Source of the DNA: Alphaproteobacteria bacterium
Lineage (GTDB): Bacteria > Pseudomonadota > Alphaproteobacteria > DSM-16000 > Inquilinaceae
Direction: 5' to 3'
Assembly: GCA_009909005.1 (NCBI GenBank)
Contig: JAAAOG010000024.1
Location: 1 to 45,799 of the forward strand
DNA length: 45,799 bases
The position numbers and the translations under genes were made by a program. Below the pieces are notes generated by a model, which saw only the letters and a list, made by a program, of their open reading frames with translations, ran no database searches and had not been told where the DNA came from. Positions 1 through 6,920 of the stretch are shown piece after piece (within the stretch, counting starts at the first letter, position 1; each line of letters opens with the position of its first letter).

Positions 1-2
1 AC

Positions 3-119
3 CGTCACACGATCGAGGGCGAGGACGGCATCACCCCGCCGGACCTGCTGCGGCTGTCGATCGGGCTCGAATCGGTCGAGGATCTGATTGCGGACCTGGA
101 GCAGGCGCTGGATTTCTGA
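3..119 (+). CDS. PLP-dependent Cys/Met metabolism enzyme (C-terminal end)
   Basis: Only the last 38 codons are in the window, entering at the left edge and ending with TGA at 117-119. The readable tail (RHTIEGEDGITPPDLLRLS followed by IGLESVEDLIADLEQALDF) has the pattern 'RLSIGLE..EDLI.DL.QAL', which is the usual C-terminus of the cystathionine gamma-synthase / cystathionine beta-lyase / O-succinylhomoserine sulfhydrylase family, fold-type I PLP enzymes of methionine and cysteine metabolism. The pieces that separate MetB, MetC and MetZ (PLP lysine and substrate pocket) lie outside the window, so no symbol is given. Three near-identical 13-14 bp repeats follow directly after the stop. Confidence 0.75.
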   Translation, partial: RHTIEGEDGITPPDLLRLSIGLESVEDLIADLEQALDF

Positions 120-120
120 G

Positions 121-160
121 CCCGTCTTCCGGGCCCGTCTTCCGGGGCCGTCTTCCGGGG
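121..160. repeat. Three tandem copies of a 13-14 bp unit
   Basis: Directly after the PLP-enzyme stop codon the unit CCCGTCTTCCGGG(G) is repeated three times (about 121-133, 134-147, 148-160), with only one- or two-base differences. It lies in a noncoding gap before the small minus-strand gene. A local slippage repeat is the simplest reading. Confidence 0.7.
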
Positions 161-252
161 CCCGTTTAGGAAGGGCGTCACAGGCACGGCGGCGCCCGCC
201 CCGGGGGCGGGGCGGCGGGGAGGCAGAGCCGAGGGCAGGCGCCGGCCGGGTG

Positions 253-507
253 CTACTGGGCCGCCTCGGTGATCGGCTCCAGGTGCTTGGGCGGCCGGCC
301 GCGCCGGCGGGCGCCGTCGGCCCCGCCGTTCTGGCCCGGGGCGCCGTTCATGCCGGCCTTGCCGGCAGGCTGGGCGGTGAGCTCGCGCAGGCATTTGCGC
401 AGCATGTTGACCTCGCGCTTGTCGGCGCGATCCCAGATCTCGATGGTGCTGAGCTTGTTCTCGACAAGGTCGACCAGCGTCTCGACCGACTGTTTCGACA
501 GCTGCAT
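253..507 (-). CDS. Small conserved protein with C-terminal GRP (AT-hook-like) basic motif
   Basis: An 84-residue protein starting MQLSKQSVETLVDLVENKLS and ending TAG. The first 45 residues look like a two-helix acidic/basic segment. I recall small alphaproteobacterial proteins with a similar 'LVDLVENKL' opening, but cannot name a family. Residues about 46-65 are a Gly/Ala/Asn linker, followed by RRRGRPPK, the core of an AT-hook minor-groove binding motif. The start is well supported by GGGAGGGG a few bases upstream on the minus strand. A possible role as a small DNA-associated protein is inference from that one motif. It lies between the PLP enzyme and tRNA-Ser, with no obvious operon partner. 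Confidence 0.65.
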   Translation of the reverse strand: MQLSKQSVETLVDLVENKLSTIEIWDRADKREVNMLRKCLRELTAQPAGKAGMNGAPGQNGGADGARRRGRPPKHLEPITEAAQ

Positions 508-729
508 GATACCCCTCCCAGCCGACAGGCAGGCATGGCGACCGATCCTCCGTCCGCGTTAACCAGTCTCGGGGCCCATTGCTTAATGTTGGCCTAAGCG
601 CCGGCAGAAAAACGCCGGACCGATCGGTCGGTTCCCGCCCCGCCGCCCGCGCCATCTCCGGCAACGACGCTTTTCCCCCTGCGCGAAGGGTTTTCCGGCC
701 CGCTTGGCCATGCTACATAGAGGCGTCAC

Positions 730-820
730 GGACAGGTGGGTGAGTGGCTTAAACCAGTGGATTGCTAATCCGCCGAGCTCCACAAGGGCTCCGAGGGTTC
801 GAATCCCTCCCTGTCCGCCA
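730..820 (+). tRNA. tRNA-Ser (GCU anticodon)
   Basis: The acceptor stem GGACAGG (730-736) pairs perfectly with CCTGTCC (810-816). It is followed by discriminator G and an encoded CCA (818-820). The anticodon loop reads TTGCTAA with anticodon GCT, a long variable arm follows (CGAGCTCCACAAGGGCTCCG region), and the T-loop GGTTCGAATCC is canonical. The length of 91 nt including CCA fits a class II serine tRNA reading AGC/AGU. An AT-rich stretch with phage-like remnants begins directly downstream, as is common where elements integrate at tRNA 3' ends. Confidence 0.97.
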
Positions 821-940
821 TAGGCCATTGATTTTATTGAGTTTTTTGGCCATCTGTGAAAATCACCCACAAGCCCGCATACAAGGCTTGCTTGGCCTTA
901 TGTGGACGACAATGGACGATTGTCTTCAGAGGAGATCGCT

Positions 941-1234
941 ATGCATGATGACGATGGCAGTGAACCGCAAACTCTCGAAGAGTTCTTTATGAATGAATTT
1001 ATGCCGTCATTCGCGCAAATGCAGTCGCGAGTAATGGCAAATCAATTTATTCTTGTTGAGCTAATAAGCGATGTTGCAAAAGCTCAACCAGATTCGAAAA
1101 AGTATCTTGATAGCCTTTACGAAAGAGTAATAGCGCGACAAGAACAACGGCCTCTTAAGGAACAAGGCAAATCAGACGAAAATTTTCGAGAAGCCGTCAC
1201 AAATATGTTTTCGAAAGCAGCGAGAAGACTATAG
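941..1234 (+). CDS. Hypothetical protein, AT-rich, island-like
   Basis: Unrecognised 97-residue protein starting MHDDDGSEPQTLEEFF and ending KAARRL. I chose ATG 941 because AGAGGAG ends about seven bases before it. An in-frame GTG at 902 would add 13 residues but lacks such a site. The protein is acidic at the N-terminus and otherwise predicted helical (many Glu, Lys, Gln and Met), with no signal peptide or membrane segment. Base composition is visibly AT-richer than the neighbouring genes (codons AAA, TTT, ATT, AAT are common), which suggests recent acquisition. It lies 120 bp after tRNA-Ser and just before an XkdF-like phage remnant. Function unknown. Confidence 0.6.
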   Translation: MHDDDGSEPQTLEEFFMNEFMPSFAQMQSRVMANQFILVELISDVAKAQPDSKKYLDSLYERVIARQEQRPLKEQGKSDENFREAVTNMFSKAARRL

Positions 1235-1247
1235 GCGCCGCCTTTTA

Positions 1248-1286
1248 TCAAACAAAAAGCCCCACCTCGGTGAACCGGGCGGGGCT
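1248..1286 (-). terminator. Intrinsic terminator acting on the minus strand
   Basis: AGCCCC at 1258-1263 pairs with GGGGCT at 1281-1286, with an inner CGG-TGAA-CCG hairpin. Read on the minus strand the stem is followed by TTTTTGTTTG, the classic poly-U tail. On the plus strand there is no T run. No intact minus-strand gene lies upstream of it (1290-1860), so it may be a leftover of a deleted gene, or a weak hairpin serving the plus-strand gene ending at 1234. Confidence 0.6.
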
Positions 1287-1320
1287 CATGGTCGGGGTCG
1301 GGGTCAGGCGGACCGTCTGA

Positions 1321-1431
1321 GGGCATCCCACACGCCCGCTGATCTGGCCATGCGCCGCCCTTGAAGCCGCGGACGTCGTCTTCATCGATGCAAACGGGCG
1401 CGGCCCCGGCGTGCGGTTGCGCAGCGAGTAG
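1321..1431 (+). pseudogene. C-terminal scrap of an unidentified protein
   Basis: In the frame of position 1321 the plus strand reads through without a stop to TAG at 1429-1431, giving a C-terminus ALEAADVVFIDANGRG followed by PGVRLRSE. This has protein-like composition and a plausible tail (ADVVFIDANG..PGVRLR), but no start codon or upstream body, and what precedes it is the terminator region. It lies in the same frame as, and just before, the XkdF-like fragment, so it may be the remains of a neighbouring mobile-element gene. I cannot name the family. Overlapping minus-strand and other plus-strand readings look random. Confidence 0.35.
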
Positions 1432-1755
1432 CTTTTTCACCCCTCGCAAACCGGCCTGCAAAGGGCTGACCCGCTCAACGATGGAGCGGGGGCCGAGTTC
1501 ATGCTGTCGACCCGGGTCGCAAAGGCCATGCTTAAGGGCGATCAAGTCGGCGATGTCGTTCACTCTATGCCGCTCAGTCGAGATCTGGCCAAGGAGCTCG
1601 ATATCGACACCAAAGGCCGCGAAGGGTGGATCGTCGGCATGCGCGTCAATGACGGTGCCGCGTGGCAAGCGGTGAAGTCTGGGGAGTTCCAGGCGTTTCC
1701 TATCGGCGGCAGCGCGATCAGAGAGAGCGTGACGGATGAGCCGGCGCAGGAGTAG
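1432..1755 (+). pseudogene. Prophage XkdF-like protein, C-terminal remnant
   Basis: The open frame from 1432 to the TAG at 1755 contains GDVVHSMPLSRDLAKELDI, then REGWIVGMRVNDGAAWQAV and KSGEFQAFPIGGSAIRE. The pattern 'GW.VG..V.D...W..VKSGEF..F.IGG' is the hallmark of the C-terminal part of XkdF-like putative phage serine proteases, found in head-morphogenesis regions of tailed phages. The first ATG is at 1501, well inside the homologous stretch, and no ribosome site precedes it, so it is a 5'-truncated remnant rather than an intact gene. No capsid, portal or integrase gene remains nearby. Family assignment is from memory of the motif. Confidence 0.55.
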
Positions 1756-1862
1756 AGCGGGTCGTGAATCGTGCGGGCGCTTACGCAACTGTGGACAGAG
1801 CGGGCGGGTGGGTATACCCTGCATTAATGTGCTAGCTGGGATGGCGATCTGGGGGAGGGGTT

Positions 1863-3506
1863 GTGGCGGGAAGGCTGATCGTTGCGGCGTGTGTCTTGGG
1901 ATTGGCGGTCCCCTCGCCGGCTTCATCGCAGGATGGCTTTCAGATCGATGTCACGCCGCAAGAAGCCCTTGACGCGTTCTTGACGATGGACACAACGCCG
2001 CGTCTTGGCGACTTGGCTGTTGGGGAGCGAGGGTTCATCTCACCATTTGCAATCTGTTATGGCAATGGAGAGGTCGGAATCTCGGAAGCGACACGGTTAA
2101 GTGATCCGCCGTCAAGATTTATTTGGAATTTGGAAGTCGAGCGGCATCCTGGAAATCAGCTCGCAGTGAGCGTTGCGGTAGAGCACAGCGACAACAGCTA
2201 TTCATCTGACGATCTTTTGGAGTTGGTGTCGTTTTTTGTAGGTACGGATCCATCATTCGGGAGAGAACTCAATAGATGTGCTGATATTGTTTCGGCATTC
2301 CCGGGCAATCAGATTCTATTGGTATCAACGCTCGACGGATACTCAAGTGTGAGCGAATGGCTTGGAGCCTTGCAATCTGGGGAGCACCCTATTGCTGCCC
2401 GTGTAGGATGGGGAAACGCAGAAAACACTGAAAGCGAAGAGACGGCGAATGTCGCAGCTCCACAAGATGATGCTCAGCCGACAACGCAGCCTGCGCATAT
2501 AAACTGGCTCGTAACGCGTGGTAGCGCGGCGATTGACGACAGCCCAGAAGTACTAGCAATAAAACCATCAACCCAAAACGATCAAGCGACAATTGCTGTA
2601 AATTGTATGGAGGGGCAGACTAGAGTTTTGTTTGGATTTGGACAATACATGATAGCTAATCGGAATGATACTCTAAGAGTAGAATATCGTTTAGATGCAG
2701 AAGCGGCAGAGAGAGATTTTTGGTCAATCAGTACAAGTAATCAATACGTTGGTTTGTGGGGTGGCGGTTCAGTTTCTTTCATTCGACGCCTGCTGTCGCA
2801 TGACCAGATTTATATTCGGGTGACAGAACGAAACGGGGAGCGGCATAGCGCTACCTTTGCGCTTAATGGGCTTGATGATATCGCGACTGAGTTGGCGTCC
2901 GCGTGCAGTTGGGATGCGCCGGCGTTGACATCGGATGAAATTCGCCGGGCGCAGCGGGCCTTGGCGGCGAGGGGCTTCTATGGCGGTCTCATTGATGGCC
3001 AGTGGGGGCCGATGAGCCGACGCGCCTTGATTGAATACCAACGGGATCAGGGATTAGAGCCTACGGGCATATTGGACAGCACGACTTGGTCAAGGCTGGA
3101 TGCAGAGACGCCAACGCAAGAATCTGTGTCGCCCCCAACCGCGCCCGCGGCGTCGGTCGATCGTGGTTCGGATGTGGTGGATCAGCCAGCTACAACTGGC
3201 CGCTTAACGCGTGGCCAGCACAGTGGTGTGCTTGCCGCTATTCGACCGTGCTGGAACATCGACCCGGCAGCCCGGGACATCGGCGAGGTGCAGATCCGGG
3301 TGACCCTGCGGCGCGACCGTTCCGTCGTCGATGCCGAGGTCGTTGACCGCGCCCGCTACAACAGCGACCCGGCCTTCCGCGCCGCCGCCAATCGGGCCCT
3401 GCGTGCGGCCCTGAACCCGGCCTGCCAGCCCTGGCCCCTGCCGCCGGAGCGCTGGCCCGACTGGCAGACTATCGTGTTCGGCTTCGATCCCCGCGACGTG
3501 TTTTGA
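1863..3506 (+). CDS. Composite secreted protein: VasI-like domain, peptidoglycan-binding domain, TolA C-terminal domain
   Basis: A 547-residue protein starting at GTG 1863, just after a GGGGGAGGGG ribosome site. Residues 1-23 form a cleavable signal peptide ([19 protein letters not shown]). Residues about 24-185 are unrecognised. Residues about 210-345 resemble the VasI-type beta-sandwich seen in type VI secretion-associated proteins (paired Trp/Cys and '[19 protein letters not shown]'). Residues about 355-415 are a PG_binding_1 domain ([29 protein letters not shown]). Residues about 445-547 match the C-terminal domain of alphaproteobacterial TolA ([43 protein letters not shown], ending FDPRDVF). 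tolB follows 109 bp downstream, the position of tolA. Unlike TolA it has no N-terminal membrane anchor or long helical stalk. The front is AT-rich and the tail from about 3240 is as GC-rich as the core genome, suggesting recombination into the tolA 3' end. Confidence 0.8.
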   Translation: MAGRLIVAACVLGLAVPSPASSQDGFQIDVTPQEALDAFLTMDTTPRLGDLAVGERGFISPFAICYGNGEVGISEATRLSDPPSRFIWNLEVERHPGNQLAVSVAVEHSDNSYSSDDLLELVSFFVGTDPSFGRELNRCADIVSAFPGNQILLVSTLDGYSSVSEWLGALQSGEHPIAARVGWGNAENTESEETANVAAPQDDAQPTTQPAHINWLVTRGSAAIDDSPEVLAIKPSTQNDQATIAVNCMEGQTRVLFGFGQYMIANRNDTLRVEYRLDAEAAERDFWSISTSNQYVGLWGGGSVSFIRRLLSHDQIYIRVTERNGERHSATFALNGLDDIATELASACSWDAPALTSDEIRRAQRALAARGFYGGLIDGQWGPMSRRALIEYQRDQGLEPTGILDSTTWSRLDAETPTQESVSPPTAPAASVDRGSDVVDQPATTGRLTRGQHSGVLAAIRPCWNIDPAARDIGEVQIRVTLRRDRSVVDAEVVDRARYNSDPAFRAAANRALRAALNPACQPWPLPPERWPDWQTIVFGFDPRDVF

Positions 3507-3615
3507 CCCGGACGACCATGATGCGATCGTTCTTCACAGCCAGACCCGACCCGTCCGATGCCCCGATCCCGGGCACGGTCCCGGCTTCGAGAGGCCCATT
3601 TTCCGGAGACTCGTC

Positions 3616-4959
3616 ATGAGCCCTGCCGTCCTTCGCCGTCGGCTGCCCCTCGGCCGGCGAATCCTCCTGGCCGGAGCCGCCGGCCTGGCCCTGGCCGGCG
3701 GCCTGCCGCGGCCGCGCCTTCACGCGGAACTCTACATTCCCATCGACGAGGGCATCCGCGAACCGCTGCCGATCGCCATCACCGACTTCCACGGCGAGAG
3801 CGAGGCGGAACGCACGGTCGGCCGCGATCTCGCTTCGGTGATATCCGGCAATCTCGAGAGATGCGGGTTGTTCCGCCCCATCAATCCGAATTCGTTCATT
3901 CAGGATCCGGCCTCCATCCGGCTGCGGCCGCGCTTTGCCGACTGGCGGATCATCAATGCGCAGGGCCTCGTCTCCGGCACCGTCAGCGCGCTCGGCGACG
4001 GCCGGCTACGGGTCGAGTTCCGGCTCTGGGACGTGATCGCCGAGCAGCAGGTGGCCGGCCTGGCCTATTCCACCGAGCCGGAGAACTGGCGACGCATCGC
4101 CCACATTGTCTCCGATGCGATTTTCACCGCCGTGACCGGCGAGGACGGCTTCTTCGACACCCGCATCGTCTATATCGCCGAAAGCGGCCCGGCGACCGAG
4201 CGCATCAAGCGCCTGGCGATCATGGATCAGGATGGCGCGAATCATCGCTTTCTGACGAATGATTCGTCGCTCGTGCTGACCCCGCGCTTCTCGCCGACCA
4301 CGCAGGAGATTACCTATCTCGCGTACTACAACCGTCAGCCGCGGGTCTACCTGCTCAATATCGACAGCGGCCGGCAGGAGGTGCTGGGCGAGTTCCCCAA
4401 CATGTCCTTCGCGCCGCGCTTCTCGCCCGACGGCAACCGGGTGATCATGAGCCTGGCGCTGGCCGGCAACACCGACATCCACGTCATGGACCTTCGGACC
4501 CGGGCGCTCAGGCGGCTGACCAGCAGTCCCGGCATCGACACCTCCGCCTCCTATGCACCGGATGGCAGCCGGATCGTCTTCGAATCGGATCGGGGCGGCA
4601 GCCAGCAGCTGTACGTCATGAATGCCGACGGCGCGAATCCCACGCGCATCAGTTTCGGCAATGGCCGCTACGCCGAGCCGGTGTGGTCCCCGCGGGGCGA
4701 TCTCATCGCCTTTACCCGCATCGGCCGCGGCGGCTGGGCCATCGGCGTGATGCGGCCGGACGGGACGGGCGAACGCATCCTTCAGGAAGGCTACCAGGTG
4801 GAGGGGCCGACATGGGCGCCCAATGGTCGCTATATCATGTACTTCGTCAGCCGCGGCGAGCCGCGCCTGCGCGCCGTCGACCTGACCGGGCAGCACAGCT
4901 GGACCGTTCCGACACCGGTCAGCGGTTCCGACCCGGCATGGTCGCCCTTGATTCCCTGA
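3616..4959 (+). CDS. tolB: Tol-Pal system protein TolB
   Basis: A 447-residue periplasmic protein with an arginine-rich signal sequence (about 1-38, hydrophobic core [15 protein letters not shown]). Residues 39-175 form the TolB N-terminal domain ([34 protein letters not shown]). Residues 185-447 are a WD40-like beta-propeller with repeated 'P.FSPDG..I' blades ([56 protein letters not shown]). Length and order are typical. TolB bridges Pal and the TolA C-terminus during outer-membrane constriction. GGAG lies about nine bases before the ATG. It sits between the TolA-tailed composite gene and pal, in the standard operon order. Confidence 0.97.
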   Translation: MSPAVLRRRLPLGRRILLAGAAGLALAGGLPRPRLHAELYIPIDEGIREPLPIAITDFHGESEAERTVGRDLASVISGNLERCGLFRPINPNSFIQDPASIRLRPRFADWRIINAQGLVSGTVSALGDGRLRVEFRLWDVIAEQQVAGLAYSTEPENWRRIAHIVSDAIFTAVTGEDGFFDTRIVYIAESGPATERIKRLAIMDQDGANHRFLTNDSSLVLTPRFSPTTQEITYLAYYNRQPRVYLLNIDSGRQEVLGEFPNMSFAPRFSPDGNRVIMSLALAGNTDIHVMDLRTRALRRLTSSPGIDTSASYAPDGSRIVFESDRGGSQQLYVMNADGANPTRISFGNGRYAEPVWSPRGDLIAFTRIGRGGWAIGVMRPDGTGERILQEGYQVEGPTWAPNGRYIMYFVSRGEPRLRAVDLTGQHSWTVPTPVSGSDPAWSPLIP

Positions 4960-4970
4960 CAAGGGGTGAT

Positions 4971-5044
4971 AAAGTCACGCTTATAGTCGGGCGGAACCCG
5001 TGACTTTCCTGAACTTCTCTCGACGTACGCAATGTTGTACGTCG
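4971..5044. promoter_or_regulatory. Two consecutive perfect inverted repeats in the tolB-pal gap
   Basis: AAAGTCACG at 4971-4979 is mirrored by CGTGACTTT at 4999-5007, with a 19-base spacer. Directly after it CGACGTAC at 5021-5028 is mirrored by GTACGTCG at 5037-5044, with an 8-base spacer. Neither is followed by a T run, so they are not ordinary terminators. They could be operators or RNA hairpins that adjust pal expression relative to tolB. That is inference; the repeats themselves are exact. Confidence 0.6.
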
Positions 5045-5154
5045 GGGCAGGAACGGTCTCGGCATCGTCGCCGGGCGATCGGTAAAACGGGGCAAGGGTC
5101 CGGGGACCGGAGAAACGGTACCCGCGCGACCGTTGCAGCGCTGAGGGGGCGATG

Positions 5155-5649
5155 ATGCGTAAGTTCTTCAGTATGCTGGCCGTCTGTTTGCTGGTGGCGG
5201 CCTGCGCCGGCCAGGAGGAATCGCCAACCGCCGGCACGGGTGGGCCGTCTCCGGGAGCCGGGGCAGGGCCGGCGCCCGGAACCGTGGCGGAGTTCGTCCA
5301 GGAAGTCGGTGACCGGGTGTTTTTCGGATTCGACCGCTATGACCTGACGCCGGAGGCGCGCACGACGCTCGATGCGCAGGCGGCCTGGCTGCAGCAATAT
5401 CCGGCTGTTGAGGTCGTGATCGAGGGCCACGCCGACGAGCGCGGGACACGCGCCTACAACCTCGCACTCGGCGAGCGCCGCGCGACGGCCGTGCGGAACT
5501 ATTTGGTGGCCCTCGGCGTCGCCCCGAACCGCATCGAAACCGTCAGCTACGGCAAGGAACGGCCGATCGATCCGCGCAGCAACGAGGAGGCGTGGGCCCG
5601 GAACCGCCGTGCTGTGACGACAATCACGGAAGGCGCGCCGACGAGCTGA
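5155..5649 (+). CDS. pal: Peptidoglycan-associated lipoprotein Pal
   Basis: A lipoprotein of 164 residues from ATG 5155 (an adjacent ATG at 5152 would add one Met). GAGGGGG ends five bases before 5155, which favours that start. The signal peptide ends in the lipobox LVAAC, so Cys at about residue 17 is lipidated and anchors the protein in the outer membrane. After a Gly/Pro-rich linker comes an OmpA C-terminal peptidoglycan-binding domain (VFFGFDRYDLTPEARTTLD, IEGHADERGTRAYNLALGER, RRAVTTI). The NLALGERRA motif carries the conserved residues of the diaminopimelate-binding pocket. Partner of TolB. A terminator-like hairpin follows the gene. Confidence 0.97.
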   Translation: MRKFFSMLAVCLLVAACAGQEESPTAGTGGPSPGAGAGPAPGTVAEFVQEVGDRVFFGFDRYDLTPEARTTLDAQAAWLQQYPAVEVVIEGHADERGTRAYNLALGERRATAVRNYLVALGVAPNRIETVSYGKERPIDPRSNEEAWARNRRAVTTITEGAPTS

Positions 5650-5697
5650 TAGCTGTCGTCGACAAGCGTCGTCGCATGTTGGTTCTCCGCATATCCT

Positions 5698-5731
5698 GGC
5701 CCCGGCAGGTTTCCCGCCGGGGCCGCTTTCT
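5698..5731 (+). terminator. Terminator-like hairpin after pal
   Basis: GGCCCCGGC (5698-5706) and GCCGGGGCC (5716-5724) form a perfect nine-pair stem around a nine-base loop, followed by the weakly T-rich GCTTTCTG. It lies 49 bases past the pal stop. The short T tract suggests partial termination, consistent with cpoB following in the same direction. Confidence 0.6.
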
Positions 5732-5846
5732 GTGCGACGAGCGTTTTGACCCCGTCACAGTTTCGCCGGTTTGACCGGGCTGACTCGGTCCGTATGTGCG
5801 GGGGAGGCGGGCGACGCCTTTCCGGAGTGCCCGCGATGAGGTCAGG

Positions 5847-6920
5847 ATGACGAGAATTGGGATTGCCCGCCTGGGCGCTGCGGCGCTGTTGATCGGTTGC
5901 GTTGCCGGACCCGCTCCGGCGCTCGGCAGCGGCGCGTCCGAGCTGTCTGACGTGGCACTGGACATCCGGAGCTTGCGGGAGGACGGCCGGGCTCTGGCCG
6001 TCGAGGTCGCCCAGGCACAGCAGCTGCCGCAGAACTATGCGGCGCAGGTGGAAGTGCGGCTGCTGGAGCTGGAACGGCGGCTGCAGGCGCTGACCGGGCA
6101 GATCGAGGAGCTGCAGCACCGGACCGGCCAGGTCGACGACCGGCTCGACCGGGCGCTGGCCGATATCGAGTTCCGGCTCAACCAGCTGGAAGGCGGGGCG
6201 GGGGCCGGCCCCTCGGGACAGGCCGCGCCGGCGCCTGACGCGCCGCCGGAGGCGGCCGGTGTGCCGGGCACGCCCTCGGCGCCGCCGCCGGGGCGCCCGC
6301 CCGGCCGCAGCCCGGACGGCGGTTCGGTCGCCCCGCAGACCTTCGACGACGGCACCGGCACCCTCGGCACGCTGACCTTCCGGACCCCATCCGATGATGC
6401 CGGGGATGCCGGGACGGACGCGCGCGGTTCCGGCTTTGCCGGCCCGACGCGGCTGGCTCCGCAGACCGGCGCAGACGGGTCGGCTGGCGGGCAACCGCCG
6501 CCACGGACCGGGGAAACCGCGGCTTTGCCCGGTGGCACCCCGGCCGAGGACTATCAGGCCGCCTACCGGCTGCTGCAACAGGGCGACTATGCGGCGGCCG
6601 AAACGGCGCTGCAGCAGTTCCTCGCCAGCCATGGCGAGCACCCGCTTGCCAGCAATGCCCAGTACTGGCTGGGCGAGACCTATTACGTCCGCGGCCGCTA
6701 TGACGACGCGGCCTCGGCGTTCGCCCGTGGCTATCAGCGGTTTCCGGACGGCGCCAAGGCCGTCGACAATCTGCTCAAGCTCGGCATGTCGCTCGCCCGT
6801 CTCGACCGCCGGGACGATGCCTGCGTGGCGCTCACCCGCATCGCCACGGAATTCCCGGACGGGCCGATCGCCGTGCAGCGCCGGGCGGAGAGCGAGGCCG
6901 AGCGGCTCGGCTGCCCGTGA
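5847..6920 (+). CDS. cpoB: Cell division coordinator CpoB (YbgF)
   Basis: A 357-residue periplasmic protein from ATG 5847 with a signal peptide (IGIARLGAAALLIGCVAGPAPALG). A longer open frame back to 5796 lacks a good ribosome site. Residues about 45-115 form a trimerising coiled coil with heptad Leu and Gln/Glu (EVRLLELERRLQALTGQIEE). A long Pro/Gly-rich linker follows, then tetratricopeptide repeats from about residue 230 (YRLLQQGDYAAAETALQQFL, NAQYWLGETYYVRGRYDDAA, DNLLKLGMSLARLDRRDDAC). CpoB associates with TolA and coordinates outer-membrane constriction with peptidoglycan synthesis. Its stop overlaps the tilS start by four bases (GTGA), implying translational coupling. Confidence 0.95.
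   Translation: MTRIGIARLGAAALLIGCVAGPAPALGSGASELSDVALDIRSLREDGRALAVEVAQAQQLPQNYAAQVEVRLLELERRLQALTGQIEELQHRTGQVDDRLDRALADIEFRLNQLEGGAGAGPSGQAAPAPDAPPEAAGVPGTPSAPPPGRPPGRSPDGGSVAPQTFDDGTGTLGTLTFRTPSDDAGDAGTDARGSGFAGPTRLAPQTGADGSAGGQPPPRTGETAALPGGTPAEDYQAAYRLLQQGDYAAAETALQQFLASHGEHPLASNAQYWLGETYYVRGRYDDAASAFARGYQRFPDGAKAVDNLLKLGMSLARLDRRDDACVALTRIATEFPDGPIAVQRRAESEAERLGCP

Noticed and set aside
1117-1926. Minus-strand frame of 269 codons across the island
   Set aside because: Pro/Arg/His-rich, no start site, and antisense to the XkdF-like remnant and the following gene.
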